Of a DNA stretch of 64,000 nt, positions 45,792 through 56,160 are shown one piece after another; positions within the stretch are counted from its first letter, which is position 1; every line of letters begins with the position of its first letter. Position numbers and translations under genes: made by a program. Where the stretch lies: contig JAQTHZ010000001.1 in NCBI GenBank assembly GCA_029433365.1, forward strand, positions 930,001-994,000, given 5' to 3'. Under the pieces are notes generated by a model, which had not been told where the DNA came from, did not search any database, and saw nothing but the letters and a program-made list of their open reading frames with translations. This DNA comes from Orbaceae bacterium ESL0721 (lineage in GTDB: Bacteria; Pseudomonadota; Gammaproteobacteria; Enterobacterales; Orbaceae).

Positions 45792-47006
45792 ATGAAATTA
45801 CCAATTTATATGGATTACGCAGCGACCACACCTGTTGATCCACGCGTTGCCGAAAAGATGATGCACTACCTAACTATGGATGGTGTATTTGGCAATCCTG
45901 CATCACGTTCCCACCGTTTTGGTTGGCAGGCTGAAGAGGCGATAGATATTGCCCGAAATCAAATTGCTGATCTCATTGGTGCTGATTCACGTGAAATTGT
46001 ATTCACCTCAGGCGCCACCGAAGCAGATAACCTTGCCATAAAAGGGGCTGCCCATTTTAACAAAGCGCGTGGCAAGCATATCATCACCTGTAAAACCGAA
46101 CATAAAGCAGTTTTAGATACCTGTCGTCAACTTGAACGTGAAGGATTTGAAGTCACCTATCTTGCGCCAGAATCAGATGGCATTTTAGATTTAGCCAAAT
46201 TTGAAGCAGCAATACGCCCAGATACCACTGTGGTATCAATTATGTTTGTTAATAATGAGACTGGTGTTATTCAAGACGTCGAGAAGATTGGTGAAATCTG
46301 CCGTGACCGAGGTATTGTCTTTCATGTAGATGGAACACAAGCGGTGGGCAAAATGCCTGTTGATTTAAGCAAACTTAAAATAGATCTCATGTCATTCTCT
46401 AGCCATAAACTATATGGGCCTAAAGGGATCGGCGGACTTTTTGTAAGGCGTAAACCGCGTGTGCGCATTGAAGCGCAAATGCATGGTGGTGGTCATGAAC
46501 GTGGTATGCGTTCAGGCACCTTACCTGTTCACCAAATCGTCGGTATGGGTGAAGCGTATCACCTCGCTAAAGAGGAGATGCCAACTGAGATCCCTTACTT
46601 AAAAAGCTTAAAAAATCGACTCTGGGATGGACTGAAAGATATCGAAGAGGTCTATCTTAACGGTTCATTAGAGCATAGCGTACCCAATATACTAAATATC
46701 AGCTTCGCCTATATTGAAGGGGAATCGCTAATGATGGCACTAAAAGATCTTGCCGTATCATCGGGTTCTGCCTGCACCTCTGCTAGCTTAGAGCCATCTT
46801 ATGTATTACGTGCTTTAGGGTTAAATGATGAGTTAGCCCATAGCTCAATCCGTTTCTCAATTGGGCGATTTACTACTGAGGAGGAGATTGACTACGTGAT
46901 AAAAATTGTCAAAGCCTCAATTGGTAAACTAAGGGAGTTATCCCCTCTTTGGGAGATGTTTAAAGAGGGCATCGATCTATCACAAATTGAGTGGTCAGCC
47001 CACTAA
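45792..47006 (+). CDS. iscS: Cysteine desulfurase IscS
   Basis: A 404-residue PLP enzyme that supplies sulfur for Fe-S clusters and tRNA thiolation; same length as E. coli Isc[18 protein letters not shown] opens the protein, the PLP lysine is in [14 protein letters not shown], and the mobile-loop catalytic Cys is in [12 protein letters not shown]. The C terminus SQIEWSAH contains the conserved interaction tail for IscU and ferredoxin partners. A GCCTGTT/AACAGGC stem-loop (47020-47057) lies downstream, before iscU. Confidence 0.97.
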   Translation: MKLPIYMDYAATTPVDPRVAEKMMHYLTMDGVFGNPASRSHRFGWQAEEAIDIARNQIADLIGADSREIVFTSGATEADNLAIKGAAHFNKARGKHIITCKTEHKAVLDTCRQLEREGFEVTYLAPESDGILDLAKFEAAIRPDTTVVSIMFVNNETGVIQDVEKIGEICRDRGIVFHVDGTQAVGKMPVDLSKLKIDLMSFSSHKLYGPKGIGGLFVRRKPRVRIEAQMHGGGHERGMRSGTLPVHQIVGMGEAYHLAKEEMPTEIPYLKSLKNRLWDGLKDIEEVYLNGSLEHSVPNILNISFAYIEGESLMMALKDLAVSSGSACTSASLEPSYVLRALGLNDELAHSSIRFSIGRFTTEEEIDYVIKIVKASIGKLRELSPLWEMFKEGIDLSQIEWSAH

Positions 47007-47019
47007 TAGAAATGAGTAA

Positions 47020-47057
47020 GCCTGTTACATGCAATCTAAGTAGATAAATAAACAGGC
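47020..47057 (+). other. Stem-loop between iscS and iscU
   Basis: GCCTGTT (47020-47026) pairs with AACAGGC (47051-47057) across a 24-base loop, followed by AATAACAATATTTTTT. It could attenuate or differentially stabilise the downstream message in this operon. Confidence 0.45.
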
Positions 47058-47141
47058 AATAACAATATTTTTTATCTACTTTCAGTAAGCTAAATAGTAA
47101 AGGAAAATAGATAAAACGCTTAATTATTTAAGGATACAATC

Positions 47142-47528
47142 ATGGCATATAGTGAAAAAGTAGTCGATCATTATGAACATCCCCGTAATGTAGGATCTTT
47201 CGATAAAAATGATCCTAATGTAGGTAGTGGTATGGTCGGTGCTCCAGCATGTGGTGATGTAATGCGATTACAGATTAAGGTTGATGATAACGGCATTATT
47301 GAAGATGCAAAATTTAAAACTTACGGTTGCGGCAGTGCCATCGCCTCGAGTTCATTAGTGACTGAGTGGATTAAAGGTAAATCTTTAGACGAAGCGGGCG
47401 CAATCAAAAATACCGATATTGCGCAAGAGTTAGCACTACCGCCAGTAAAAATTCACTGCTCAATCTTGGCAGAAGATGCAATTAAAGCGGCAATTAAAGA
47501 TTATAAAAGTAAAAAAAATGACAAATAG
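47142..47528 (+). CDS. iscU: Fe-S cluster scaffold IscU
   Basis: A 128-residue scaffold on which IscS and ferredoxin build [2Fe-2S] clusters. The three cluster cysteines are present in GAPACGDV, YGCGSAIASSS and HCSILAEDA, and the HscA-recognition motif LPPVK is intact. AAGGA precedes the ATG. Length equals that of E. coli IscU. Confidence 0.97.
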   Translation: MAYSEKVVDHYEHPRNVGSFDKNDPNVGSGMVGAPACGDVMRLQIKVDDNGIIEDAKFKTYGCGSAIASSSLVTEWIKGKSLDEAGAIKNTDIAQELALPPVKIHCSILAEDAIKAAIKDYKSKKNDK

Positions 47529-47617
47529 GCAAAAACGTTATAATTGGTGCGTTATAAACTTTTTTTCCGCCTATTCCTGCGGGTAGCAGTAGATAAGAAA
47601 CCACAAGGAGTCATAAG

Positions 47618-47941
47618 ATGGCAATAAGATTAACCGATAGCGCAGCAAGTCGCATTCAAGCGTTCCTTACTAATCGTGGCAAAGGCGTAGGATTACGCCT
47701 TGGTGTTAAAACATCAGGCTGCTCGGGGATGGCTTATGTTATTGAGTTTGCAGATATGATTAACGATGACGACACCGTTTTTGAAGACCAAAATGTGAAG
47801 ATTATTGTTGATCAAAAAAGTCTAGTCTATATTGATGGCACAGAGCTCGATTTTGTTAAAGAGGGGTTAAACGAAGGATTTAAATTTAATAATCCTAATG
47901 CGCATAACGAATGTGGTTGTGGCGAAAGTTTTAATGTCTAA
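47618..47941 (+). CDS. iscA: A-type Fe-S carrier IscA
   Basis: A 107-residue HesB/IscA protein that carries iron or preformed clusters to apo-targets. The three conserved cysteines occur in TSGCSGMAY and the C-terminal [17 protein letters not shown] precedes the ATG. It is followed by hscB after 13 bases. Confidence 0.97.
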   Translation: MAIRLTDSAASRIQAFLTNRGKGVGLRLGVKTSGCSGMAYVIEFADMINDDDTVFEDQNVKIIVDQKSLVYIDGTELDFVKEGLNEGFKFNNPNAHNECGCGESFNV

Positions 47942-47954
47942 CGGAGTGTAAAGC

Positions 47955-48569
47955 ATGATTAACTATTTTGAACTCTTCCAATTACCGGTGCAGCTCCCAA
48001 TTGATATGTCAGCACTAAGCAGTAAATATCAAGCGCTGCAACGGCAATATCATCCTGATACCTTCATGTTAAATAACCATTCTTTAAAAGAAAGTTCTTT
48101 AAATAAAAGTTCTTTAAATAACAGTTCTTTAAATAACAGTTCTATAAACGGAAGCTCTATAAACAAAAGCGCTTTAGATGAGAGTGAAAAAGCGGTTATG
48201 CTGCAAAAATCGGCAACAATTAATGACGGTTATCAGACATTAAAAAATCCCGTCAAAGCTGCACAGCATCTACTCGCCTTACAAGGTATTGAAAATGAGG
48301 GCGAGCAGGATATCATCCATGATGAAGATTTTCTACTTGAACAGTTTACTTTACGCGAACAGCTTGATGAGATTGAACAAGATGCTGATCGACTCGACCA
48401 ATTTTATAGTGAGATTAAAGAGCGAAAAAAAGCGATCTATCAGCAACTACTGCAAGATCTAAATCAACAAGCTTGGCAAACTGCAAAGCAACAGTTATAT
48501 AAAATCCACTACCTCGATCGTCTAATTGAACGGATCGAACTCATACAAGAAACGCATGAACATTTTTAA
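47955..48569 (+). CDS. hscB: Fe-S co-chaperone HscB with a repeat insertion in the J domain
   Basis: A 204-residue J protein that delivers IscU to HscA. The HPD motif is at 33-35, and the C-terminal helical domain (TLREQLDEIEQDADRLDQFY) is normal. Between HPD and the last J-domain helix (KSATINDGYQTLKNP) there is a Ser/Asn/Leu-rich insertion of about 37 residues (41-78) absent from E. coli HscB (171 residues). It is encoded by a 15-bp tandem array (48093-48182, units SSLNN, SSINK). The insertion falls in the loop after helix III, so function may persist. Confidence 0.92.
   Translation: MINYFELFQLPVQLPIDMSALSSKYQALQRQYHPDTFMLNNHSLKESSLNKSSLNNSSLNNSSINGSSINKSALDESEKAVMLQKSATINDGYQTLKNPVKAAQHLLALQGIENEGEQDIIHDEDFLLEQFTLREQLDEIEQDADRLDQFYSEIKERKKAIYQQLLQDLNQQAWQTAKQQLYKIHYLDRLIERIELIQETHEHF
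48093..48182 (+). repeat. 15-bp tandem array inside hscB
   Basis: Six units of AGTTCTTTAAATAAC type, differing by 0-5 bases, in frame, each encoding five residues. It accounts for most of the extra length of HscB. Confidence 0.85.
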
Positions 48570-48851
48570 TTATAAACATGGTTAATTACGAACCTTGTTA
48601 AATATAAACGTTGTTAAACATAAACTTTGTTAAAACAGGATATCAACTAAAATAGCATGATGATCTTAGCTCGAGACGCTTAAATAGACGATCACTGGTA
48701 AACAATTTTAGGCGAAACAACTTTTATGCCGTTTCAATAGTAATTTAATCCCCATATAATAGTTATCAAATTGAGTGAACGATACGGGAAGAGCAGTGTT
48801 ATCCTCGCCTCTTTCTCACCTGTCACGCATGATAACAAGAGAGAATAATAG

Positions 48852-50696
48852 ATGGCTCTACTACAAATAAGCGAACCTGGACAGACACCAGAACCTCACC
48901 AACGTCGTCTTGCCGTCGGTATCGATTTAGGTACAACCAACTCACTGGTTGCAACAGTTAGAAACGGACAAGCAGAAACGTTACCCAATTTAGATGGAGA
49001 GTCACTCCTACCCTCTGTTGTCCACTATGGTCAAGATGATATTACCGTTGGCATAGAGGCAAAAAACCAAGCAATTAACGATCCTAAGAACAGTATCAGC
49101 TCCATAAAACGGTTAATGGGTCGCAGTTTAACTGATATTGACAAGACCCACTTCCCCTACCCATTTTCGGCTACAGAGAGCGGTGTCCCACTGCTAAATC
49201 TCCCTAATCGTACCGTCAATGCCGTTCAGGTCTCAGCTGAAATTCTAAAAACGTTGGCTAAACGAGCTCAAGAAACATTAGGTGGCGAGCTTGATGGGGT
49301 GGTTATCACTGTCCCAGCCTATTTTGATGATGCACAGCGTCAAGCGACCAAAGATGCTGCTAAGTTAGCTGGATTGCATCTATTGCGCCTCCTTAATGAG
49401 CCAACAGCGGCGGCTATTGCTTATGGACTCGATTCAGGCAAAGAGGGTGTTATTGCAGTATATGATTTAGGCGGTGGTACCTTTGATATCTCTATTTTAC
49501 GTCTACATAAAGGGGTCTTTGAAGTATTAGCAACCGGCGGTGACTCCGCGCTAGGTGGGGATGATTTCGACCATCTTATCGCTGACTATATTAAAGCAGA
49601 GTTAGGCGATGCCTATCATGATGATCCCTACCTAAATCAGGAGATTATTAATAGAGCAGTTGAGCTAAAAATTGCGTTAAGTGGTAAGCCTAAAGCAAAT
49701 TGTACTATTTTAAATCGATCAATCACACTAACAGCAGCAACCTTCAATAGTTTAATTGAACCATTAGTTAAACGCACTTTACAGGTCTGTCGACGTGCAA
49801 TAAAAGATGCTGATATAGATGAAGATGAGATCGTTGAAGTGGTGATGGTTGGTGGTTCTACCCGCGTACCATTAATTCGTCAATTAGTTGGCAAATTCTT
49901 CCATAAAGAGCCATTAACCTCGATAGATCCTGATAGAGTCGTTGCTATTGGTGCCGCTATTCAAGCTGATATTTTAGTCGGTAATAAACCCGATTCGGAG
50001 ATGTTACTGTTAGATGTGATCCCGCTATCATTAGGGATTGAGACAATGGGCGGACTGGTTGAAAAAATCATCCCTAGAAACAGCACCATACCTTGTGCCC
50101 GCGCGCAGGAGTTTACCACCTTTAAAGATGGGCAAAGTGCTATGATGATCCATGTAGTGCAAGGGGAGCGTGAAACTGTTGATAGCTGCCGCTCACTCGC
50201 ACAGTTTACGTTACATGGCATCCCACCGCTCCCTGCTGGTGGTGCCCATATTAGAGTTACATTCCAAGTCGATGCGGACGGACTACTTAGTGTTACCGCA
50301 ACCGAAAAATCGACCAATATTGAGGCGATGATCCAGGTAAAACCCTCTTATGGACTGACCGATACCGAGATTGCAACCATGCTGCAAGACTCAATTAACC
50401 ATGCGGAGCAGGACAAAAGCGCGCGCATGTTAGCTGAGCAGAGAGTAGAAGCGGCGCGAATGGTGGAGACCTTAGATCGTGCGCTCGAAAAAGATGCCGA
50501 TCTATTAGATCAAGCGGAGTTAGATGCCATTATTGCGGCTAAAGAGTCGCTAACGCATCTTGCCACTTTAGAAGATCGCCACGCGATCGAAGCGGCAATC
50601 AAAACGTTAGATGCGCTTACCCAAAATTTTGCCGCACAGCGGATGGATCGATCTATTCGAGAAAAACTGACCGGACATAATGTTGATGAACTGTAG
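48852..50696 (+). CDS. hscA: Fe-S cluster chaperone HscA
   Basis: A 614-residue Hsp70-class ATPase that, with HscB, releases clusters from IscU. The ATPase domain has [27 protein letters not shown] and [13 protein letters not shown]; the substrate-binding domain follows from about residue 385. Length is close to E. coli HscA (616). A 282-bp gap separates it from hscB, larger than usual; it contains repeated GTTGTTAAAYATAAAC-like units near 48585-48635 and probably a promoter of its own. Confidence 0.97.
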   Translation: MALLQISEPGQTPEPHQRRLAVGIDLGTTNSLVATVRNGQAETLPNLDGESLLPSVVHYGQDDITVGIEAKNQAINDPKNSISSIKRLMGRSLTDIDKTHFPYPFSATESGVPLLNLPNRTVNAVQVSAEILKTLAKRAQETLGGELDGVVITVPAYFDDAQRQATKDAAKLAGLHLLRLLNEPTAAAIAYGLDSGKEGVIAVYDLGGGTFDISILRLHKGVFEVLATGGDSALGGDDFDHLIADYIKAELGDAYHDDPYLNQEIINRAVELKIALSGKPKANCTILNRSITLTAATFNSLIEPLVKRTLQVCRRAIKDADIDEDEIVEVVMVGGSTRVPLIRQLVGKFFHKEPLTSIDPDRVVAIGAAIQADILVGNKPDSEMLLLDVIPLSLGIETMGGLVEKIIPRNSTIPCARAQEFTTFKDGQSAMMIHVVQGERETVDSCRSLAQFTLHGIPPLPAGGAHIRVTFQVDADGLLSVTATEKSTNIEAMIQVKPSYGLTDTEIATMLQDSINHAEQDKSARMLAEQRVEAARMVETLDRALEKDADLLDQAELDAIIAAKESLTHLATLEDRHAIEAAIKTLDALTQNFAAQRMDRSIREKLTGHNVDEL

Positions 50697-50766
50697 TTTT
50701 AGATTGAGCATAATCGCTACAAAAATGTTAATCATCAGATAAATTAATCAACATAGAGAGAGAACT

Positions 50767-51105
50767 ATGCCAAAAATTACCTTTTTACCCAATGCCGACC
50801 TCTGCCCTGAAGGCAAAACAGTTGAAGCATTTGAGGGCGAAACTATTTTAGATGCGGCGCTGCGTAACGATATTGAGATAGAGCACGCCTGTGAGATGTC
50901 CTGCGCCTGTTCGACCTGCCACTGTATTGTGCGCAAAGGTTTCAACTCCCTTCCTGAGAGTAGTGAACAAGAGGATGATATGCTTGATAAAGCTTGGGGT
51001 GTAGAGCCACATAGCCGCCTAAGTTGCCAAGCGGTGGTGACCTATGAAGATCTAGAGGTCGAAATTCCAAGATATAGCCTAAACCATGCTAAAGAGGAGC
51101 ATTAG
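50767..51105 (+). CDS. fdx: [2Fe-2S] ferredoxin Fdx
   Basis: A 112-residue adrenodoxin-type ferredoxin that feeds electrons to IscS/IscU. Ligands are in CEMSCACSTCHC and the later LSCQAVV. AGAGAGA precedes the ATG. It closes the isc cluster; iscX, normally next, is absent, and pepB, which follows iscX in E. coli, is found 6 kb away. Confidence 0.96.
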   Translation: MPKITFLPNADLCPEGKTVEAFEGETILDAALRNDIEIEHACEMSCACSTCHCIVRKGFNSLPESSEQEDDMLDKAWGVEPHSRLSCQAVVTYEDLEVEIPRYSLNHAKEEH

Positions 51106-51124
51106 GGGAATATAGACCAATATT

Positions 51125-51136
51125 AACCCTAAAACA
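51125..51136 (+). repeat. Partial copy of the dispersed 14-mer, after fdx
   Basis: AACCCTAAAACA matches the first 12 bases of the motif, then diverges (GATG). It lies 20 bp after the fdx stop. Confidence 0.5.
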
Positions 51137-51198
51137 GATGGTCAAACAATTTAGTTAACACAGATAGTTTTATTAAATCGATCAATAGAGGTGAAGGT

Positions 51199-53271
51199 GT
51201 GAAAATAGCATTAATGAAGAGAACATTAATGAATAGAACATTGATGAAGAGAGCAGTGATGGTTCTCATCATTATAGTTGGCTTGCCACTATCAGTTATT
51301 GCCGAACCTTTACCCGCTGGTCGAGAGCAGTCATCATCGTCCACGCGTAATGTTGAGAAAACCGTGTCACAACTACGCCCACGTTATCAACAGTGGCTTA
51401 ACAGCTACCAAACGCTAAATATCGATGAGCAGGAGCACCTTTTAGCAGAACTAAAAAATTATCCACTCTACCCTTATGCAAAGCTGCAATTTTTGCAAAA
51501 TAATATCAGCACAGTATCAGTTAATCAGGTACTCGATTTTGTAAAACATAACCAAGATCTCCCGTTAACTGCACAGTTTATCCCACAATTTTTAGGTGAA
51601 TTAACTAAGAGACAAGATTGGGATAATGTGATTAATTTGGCGATCACATTCTATGGCACCAATCTCTCTACCACCAATATGAGTGCCCACTGTTACTACC
51701 AATATGCACTCTATCAGCAGACCCTAAAAGCACCATCACCAGAGTTAACGCCAATCTTGGCAACGGTAAAATCTTGGTGGCTTACCGGTAAAGAGCTCCC
51801 CTCTGTCTGTGATCCACTCCTTGATCTCTGGCAGGATAATGGTCAGAAAACCGATAATCTGATCTTATTACGTATTGGACTTGCCACACAGCAAAACAAC
51901 ATAAATCTAGCCCGCTATATTACAAATCAACTATCCCCTGATTATAAAACAGTAAAAACAGCGCTAGTGTCGCTATTTGATGATCCACGTAATTTGGGTG
52001 ATTTTTCCAGAAAAATCACTGCCTCACCATTTACACGGCAGATTGTGCTTGCCACCTTTCCAAGATTGGTAAAGCGGGATAACAAAACTGCGGAAAAATT
52101 ACTTCCAACACTTATCAAAACGCAGCGCCTTAGTAAATCAGAACGGATTACCTTAGAACAGAGTTTAGCCAATAGCTATTTTACTGATGTGGCGACAGAT
52201 AGACAGAAAAGCTGGCGGGATAACTTTATTACGCAACATGGCAACACGGCACTGATTGAAAAACGGATCCGGTTAGCTATCTCTGAGAATAGTAATGTTA
52301 GCCACTGGCTAGAGCGCCTCCCACCACAAGATCAGCAGAAAGATGAGTGGCAATACCTACAAGCAGAGATGTTGCTAAAACAGAACAAAAAAAGTGAAGC
52401 AGAGGCGATTTTAGCGCAACTAGCAACAAAGCGTGGATTTTACGGCATGATCAGTGCCCAAAAACTGCAACAGCCATACCTTGTGACCGGTCAATCAGAG
52501 CAGCTATTAACTATACAGCAACAAAATGAGTATGCTGATCTTCCAGTTATTAAACGGATTACTGAGTTACGCTATTTTGGGCTGCTGGCTGAGTCGACTC
52601 GTGAATGGCGCTACTATTTAACTCATCAAGCAGATAGCACAGACTACCTCGATCTTGCTCGCTACTGTTATCAACTCGGCTTTGGTGATCTGGCTATTCA
52701 GGCAACAATAGCGGGTAAATTGTGGGATAATTGGCGCGAACGTCTGCCGGTCATGTATCAAGATAGTTATCAAAAAGCGTTATCAGATAAAGCGATCCCA
52801 CTCTCCTATGCTTTAGCTATCTCAAGGCAAGAGAGTGCATTAGATCCTACCGTGCAGTCACCTGTTGGTGCCAGCGGATTGATGCAGCTAATGCCTGCAA
52901 CTGCCAAGGATAGTGCGGCTAAAATGGGTTTAACTAACTATAATAACAGCCTCCTTTTTAATCCTGATATCAATATTCAAATCGGCACCTACTACTTAAA
53001 CTCCCTCTATAGCCAAAATGGGAATAACCGTATTTTAGCATCTGCCGCTTATAATGCTGGACCTAATCGTGTCAAACAGTGGTTAAATAGCAGTGGTGGT
53101 AAACTTAGCGCTATCGCATTTATTGAGACAGTGCCATTTGCTGAAACCCGTAACTATATCAAAAATGTGTTAGTTTATGACGCCATTTATCAGCACTTTT
53201 TAGCCAAATCAAAAATGGATAAGATCGAATCAGGTATATTGACCCAAAGCGAACTTAATAGATTCTATTAA
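51199..53271 (+). CDS. slt: Soluble lytic murein transglycosylase Slt70
   Basis: A 690-residue periplasmic transglycosylase: a signal peptide, a long alpha-superhelical U/L region, and a C-terminal lysozyme-like domain with catalytic Glu in ISRQESALDP, then GASGLMQLMPATA and the AAYNAGPNRV block. It cleaves peptidoglycan glycan strands to 1,6-anhydro products. The start is GTG at 51199 with AGGTGAAGG upstream. The signal peptide begins with three 5-residue repeats (LMKRT, LMNRT, LMKRA) from a 15-bp array at 51208-51258, which makes the true start ambiguous among several Met codons. trpR follows, the conserved order. Confidence 0.94.
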   Translation: MKIALMKRTLMNRTLMKRAVMVLIIIVGLPLSVIAEPLPAGREQSSSSTRNVEKTVSQLRPRYQQWLNSYQTLNIDEQEHLLAELKNYPLYPYAKLQFLQNNISTVSVNQVLDFVKHNQDLPLTAQFIPQFLGELTKRQDWDNVINLAITFYGTNLSTTNMSAHCYYQYALYQQTLKAPSPELTPILATVKSWWLTGKELPSVCDPLLDLWQDNGQKTDNLILLRIGLATQQNNINLARYITNQLSPDYKTVKTALVSLFDDPRNLGDFSRKITASPFTRQIVLATFPRLVKRDNKTAEKLLPTLIKTQRLSKSERITLEQSLANSYFTDVATDRQKSWRDNFITQHGNTALIEKRIRLAISENSNVSHWLERLPPQDQQKDEWQYLQAEMLLKQNKKSEAEAILAQLATKRGFYGMISAQKLQQPYLVTGQSEQLLTIQQQNEYADLPVIKRITELRYFGLLAESTREWRYYLTHQADSTDYLDLARYCYQLGFGDLAIQATIAGKLWDNWRERLPVMYQDSYQKALSDKAIPLSYALAISRQESALDPTVQSPVGASGLMQLMPATAKDSAAKMGLTNYNNSLLFNPDINIQIGTYYLNSLYSQNGNNRILASAAYNAGPNRVKQWLNSSGGKLSAIAFIETVPFAETRNYIKNVLVYDAIYQHFLAKSKMDKIESGILTQSELNRFY

Positions 53272-53286
53272 TTAAAAAAATTAATA

Positions 53287-53324
53287 AGGTATTAGGTGGC
53301 ATAGAGTAGATGCCTCTTATACCT
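53287..53324 (+). terminator. Hairpin between slt and trpR
   Basis: AGGTA...AGGTGGCAT pairs with ATGCCTCTT...TACCT (53287-53324) with a 7-base loop and a small internal loop. Only a weak T tract follows, so it may terminate slt or modulate trpR. Confidence 0.4.
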
Positions 53325-53373
53325 ATCATTTGATCAACTAACTCAGATAAAACAGTGTAATAGAGGAGATAGT

Positions 53374-53664
53374 ATGAGTAATAGAGAGTGGCAAAACACA
53401 GTTGAGATTCTGCATGATGCATTTAATGATGGATATGCAGCGGATATTTTACAACTACTCATGACCACTGATGAACTTAACGCTTTAACCACTCGTGTAA
53501 AGATTGTTCAAGCACTATTAGATGGATCAACAAATCAGCGCCAATTAAAAGATCAGCTCGGCATTGGCATTGCCACCGTCACCCGCGGTTCAAATAGTTT
53601 AAAGATAGCAACACCAAAATTTAAAGCGTGGTTAGAGGCAGAATTTACCAAGCTTAACCATTAA
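53374..53664 (+). CDS. trpR: Trp operon repressor TrpR
   Basis: A 96-residue TrpR, slightly shorter than E. coli TrpR (108). The helix-turn-helix QRQLKDQLGIGIATVTRGSN and the tryptophan-binding residues around LLTTDEL-like LLMTTDELNALTTRVKIV are conserved. With bound Trp it represses trp and aro genes. GAGGAGAT precedes the ATG. Its last 11 bases overlap the convergent rob gene. Confidence 0.95.
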   Translation: MSNREWQNTVEILHDAFNDGYAADILQLLMTTDELNALTTRVKIVQALLDGSTNQRQLKDQLGIGIATVTRGSNSLKIATPKFKAWLEAEFTKLNH

Positions 53665-54565
53665 TGTTGCAATCCGCCGCTTCATCAACAATAGGAACAT
53701 AATAATCACACGCCAATAACTGGGTACGTTCGGCAGACTGCGCCGTTAAGTTATTGATATTATGATAGACCTCAATAGTACAACTAGAACGTAATCTCAC
53801 TTTCAACGCTAACATAGCATTAGAATAGACTTGAGCGATAAATTCCTTAAAATTCTCGGGATGACCAACATATTTAAAACAGAGATAGAGACCACCCTCG
53901 AGTTTAAACGCTTCATTATGTTCGATATGATTATTATCTTCTAAACCAATTGTGTAGAACACCTCTTGCTCTTCAGCATTATCTCTGCTTTTCTGCGTCC
54001 GATTAAAGGCATAGATTCGATCAGGTAACTTTTCATCTCTCTCGACATAATGGGAGAGATAGCTCTGAAAAAACTGTTTTCTGAACTTATAAGTCTCATC
54101 TAAAAATTGGCTTAGATTACAGTTATTTTTATAGGTGATTCCCCAAAACTCACGTGATGGCATCTTAATAAAAGTAGGGGTTGGCAAGAGAAGCTTACGC
54201 TTAATTAAGGTAATTTCCGGTATTAAACCGGTAAGATCCCAAAACTCATTACGGCGATAGCTTGCCGGCGTAACATCAAACTGTTTTTTAAATGAGCGGG
54301 TAAAAGTCTGTTGCGAATCAAAACGATACTGCATGGCAATATCTAAAATGGGTTTGCTTGTCATTCGCAATGATAACGCCGCATAAGTTAAGCGGCGTTG
54401 ACGGATATAGGTACCTAAAACTTTCCCAGTTACCTCTTTAAACATCCGCTGTAGATGCCATTTAGAGTAACCAGATTTTTGTGCTACATGATCAATAGAT
54501 AATGGCTGTTCCAGATTTTTTTCAATCCAAACAATCAGATCAGAAATAATACTAACTTGATTCAT
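53654..54565 (-). CDS. rob: AraC-family regulator Rob
   Basis: A 303-residue Rob orthologue. The N-terminal AraC DNA-binding domain (HVAQKSGYSKWHLQRMFKEV and ILDIAMQYRFDSQQTFTRSF) is very close to E. coli Rob, and the C-terminal GyrI-like ligand domain includes QEVFYTIGLEDN and FKLEGGLYLCFKYVG. In E. coli Rob activates mar/sox/rob regulon genes, including efflux, after binding bile acids or other amphiphiles, which suits a gut bacterium. It overlaps trpR tail to tail by 11 bases. Confidence 0.92.
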   Translation of the reverse strand: MNQVSIISDLIVWIEKNLEQPLSIDHVAQKSGYSKWHLQRMFKEVTGKVLGTYIRQRRLTYAALSLRMTSKPILDIAMQYRFDSQQTFTRSFKKQFDVTPASYRRNEFWDLTGLIPEITLIKRKLLLPTPTFIKMPSREFWGITYKNNCNLSQFLDETYKFRKQFFQSYLSHYVERDEKLPDRIYAFNRTQKSRDNAEEQEVFYTIGLEDNNHIEHNEAFKLEGGLYLCFKYVGHPENFKEFIAQVYSNAMLALKVRLRSSCTIEVYHNINNLTAQSAERTQLLACDYYVPIVDEAADCNING

Positions 54566-54690
54566 AACACTCCATTATCCTTCAATTCATTATAGGGATT
54601 ATGCCGTAATCGTCATAATATGCAAGATAAAATTGTGACGGTGATCTCATTTTGGTAACTCACCAAGATACTTCTCATAACTAGTAATAA

Positions 54691-55272
54691 TTAGTAATAT
54701 GAGTGAGTACCTGCTTGGTGTTCAGTAACATCACGCACACCTGCAAGTTCAGGGAACTCAGTAAGTAACTGTTTTTCAATTCCCTCTTTAAGCGTGTAAT
54801 CAACCATCGAACAGCCGTTACAGCCACCACCAAATTGTAAAACAACATAATTATCATCAGTAAGCTCAACTAAACTCACATGCCCACCATGCCCTGCTAA
54901 TTGTGGATTAATGGTCGCTTGAATAGCATAGTTAACGCGTTCAATCAATGGCGCATCATCTGCAACTCGCTTCATTTTTGAGTTAGGTGCTTTTAAGGTT
55001 AACTGTGTTCCAAGTTCATCAGTAACATAATCAATAGTCGCCTCCTCTAAAAAAGGTGCGCTTAGTTCATCAATATAGACTGAAAAACCGTCTTGCTTCT
55101 CCTCTATATCACTCTCTTCAATGGTATCAGCTGGGCAGTAGGAGACGCCGCATTCAGCGCCAATTGTGCCTGGATTCATAACAAAAACACGGATCTGGGT
55201 ACCTTCGGCTTGATTTTTTAGTAAGTTTTTAAAATGTTCTTGCGCTGATGTTGAAATAGTAATGATAGACAT
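54691..55272 (-). CDS. nfuA: Fe-S biogenesis/carrier protein NfuA
   Basis: A 193-residue protein with a degenerate A-type N-terminal domain (about 1-100) and a C-terminal NifU-like domain with the cluster-binding [11 protein letters not shown] motif. It carries [4Fe-4S] clusters to targets under stress. GAGAAG precedes the ATG. It lies downstream of gntX/comF on the same strand with a 216-bp gap, the order seen in E. coli (gntX-nfuA). Confidence 0.95.
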   Translation of the reverse strand: MSIITISTSAQEHFKNLLKNQAEGTQIRVFVMNPGTIGAECGVSYCPADTIEESDIEEKQDGFSVYIDELSAPFLEEATIDYVTDELGTQLTLKAPNSKMKRVADDAPLIERVNYAIQATINPQLAGHGGHVSLVELTDDNYVVLQFGGGCNGCSMVDYTLKEGIEKQLLTEFPELAGVRDVTEHQAGTHSYY

Positions 55273-55488
55273 AATTTTGCTTCTCCTTCCTCATCTGGCA
55301 GACTAAAAGAGCCATACAAGCCAGATAGAGGTTACTTTATACCTAAATAAGATAAAAATAGTTGACTAAATTAATCAAATATTATAGGTGCAGTTACGTC
55401 AATTTACAACGCGCTTTTTCTCTATACTTTTGCGCTTTTTTATCTCTACACCTTCTCGCTATAAAAGTACTATAGATTACAAAAAAGA

Positions 55489-56160
55489 TTACAAAAATGT
55501 CCGGCATAGCGTTAGGATCTGCACCTCACGCGCTCCTTGATCTTTTAGCCGTTCACTAATCGCATTGCAGGTACTCCCTGTTGTGACAATATCATCCACC
55601 ACTAAGATCGATCTCCCTGTGAGATCACTATCACAACCAAATAGCGTAACCACATTCTTAGCTCGACCAATTCGTGATAATGACTTCTGATCTTGCTTCC
55701 GCTGTTTACGATAGAGGAGATATGGGTAAAATGGGCGATTCAACCAGTGAGCGATCGGTTTAGCCAGCAGCTCTGCTTGATTATAACCACGTAACCAGTA
55801 GCGATGATGATGCAAGGGTACACAAGTTATGCAATCTGGTTTTGAGAGTTCACCCTGCAAATAGAGGCGATACCACGCAAGGAACATCAATCTTGATAAT
55901 GCATAACTTAACTCAATTTTCTGGTAGAACTTTAGGTGATGAATCATCTTTTTAAGTGGCTCTACATAGTCCGTTACACTAATCAATCTATCCCAACTGC
56001 TACTATTTTCAAGGCATCGGTAACAGATTTCGCTAGTTAGTGAATGGGGTAAACCACACTTTGCACAAACTTTACCTAACCTAGGCAGTAGATCAATACA
56101 GTTGCTACAGATACCATGATAAGAGAGGTTTAGATGTAATCTACATAAAAAACAGCGCAT
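55489..56160 (-). CDS. gntX: ComF/GntX-family phosphoribosyltransferase-like protein
   Basis: A 223-residue ComF-family protein. The N-terminal zinc-finger-like part has paired cysteines (CFLC, CSNC, CAKCGLP, CYRC), and the C-terminal PRTase fold has ILVVDDIVTTGSTCNAISER. ComF homologues are needed for natural transformation in Haemophilus (com-101A) and Bacillus, acting on incoming single-stranded DNA; the E. coli homologue GntX was linked to gluconate use. Two copies of the dispersed 14-mer lie just upstream. The gene starts with ATG at 56160 after a weak ribosome site. Confidence 0.9.
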   Translation of the reverse strand: MRCFLCRLHLNLSYHGICSNCIDLLPRLGKVCAKCGLPHSLTSEICYRCLENSSSWDRLISVTDYVEPLKKMIHHLKFYQKIELSYALSRLMFLAWYRLYLQGELSKPDCITCVPLHHHRYWLRGYNQAELLAKPIAHWLNRPFYPYLLYRKQRKQDQKSLSRIGRAKNVVTLFGCDSDLTGRSILVVDDIVTTGSTCNAISERLKDQGAREVQILTLCRTFL

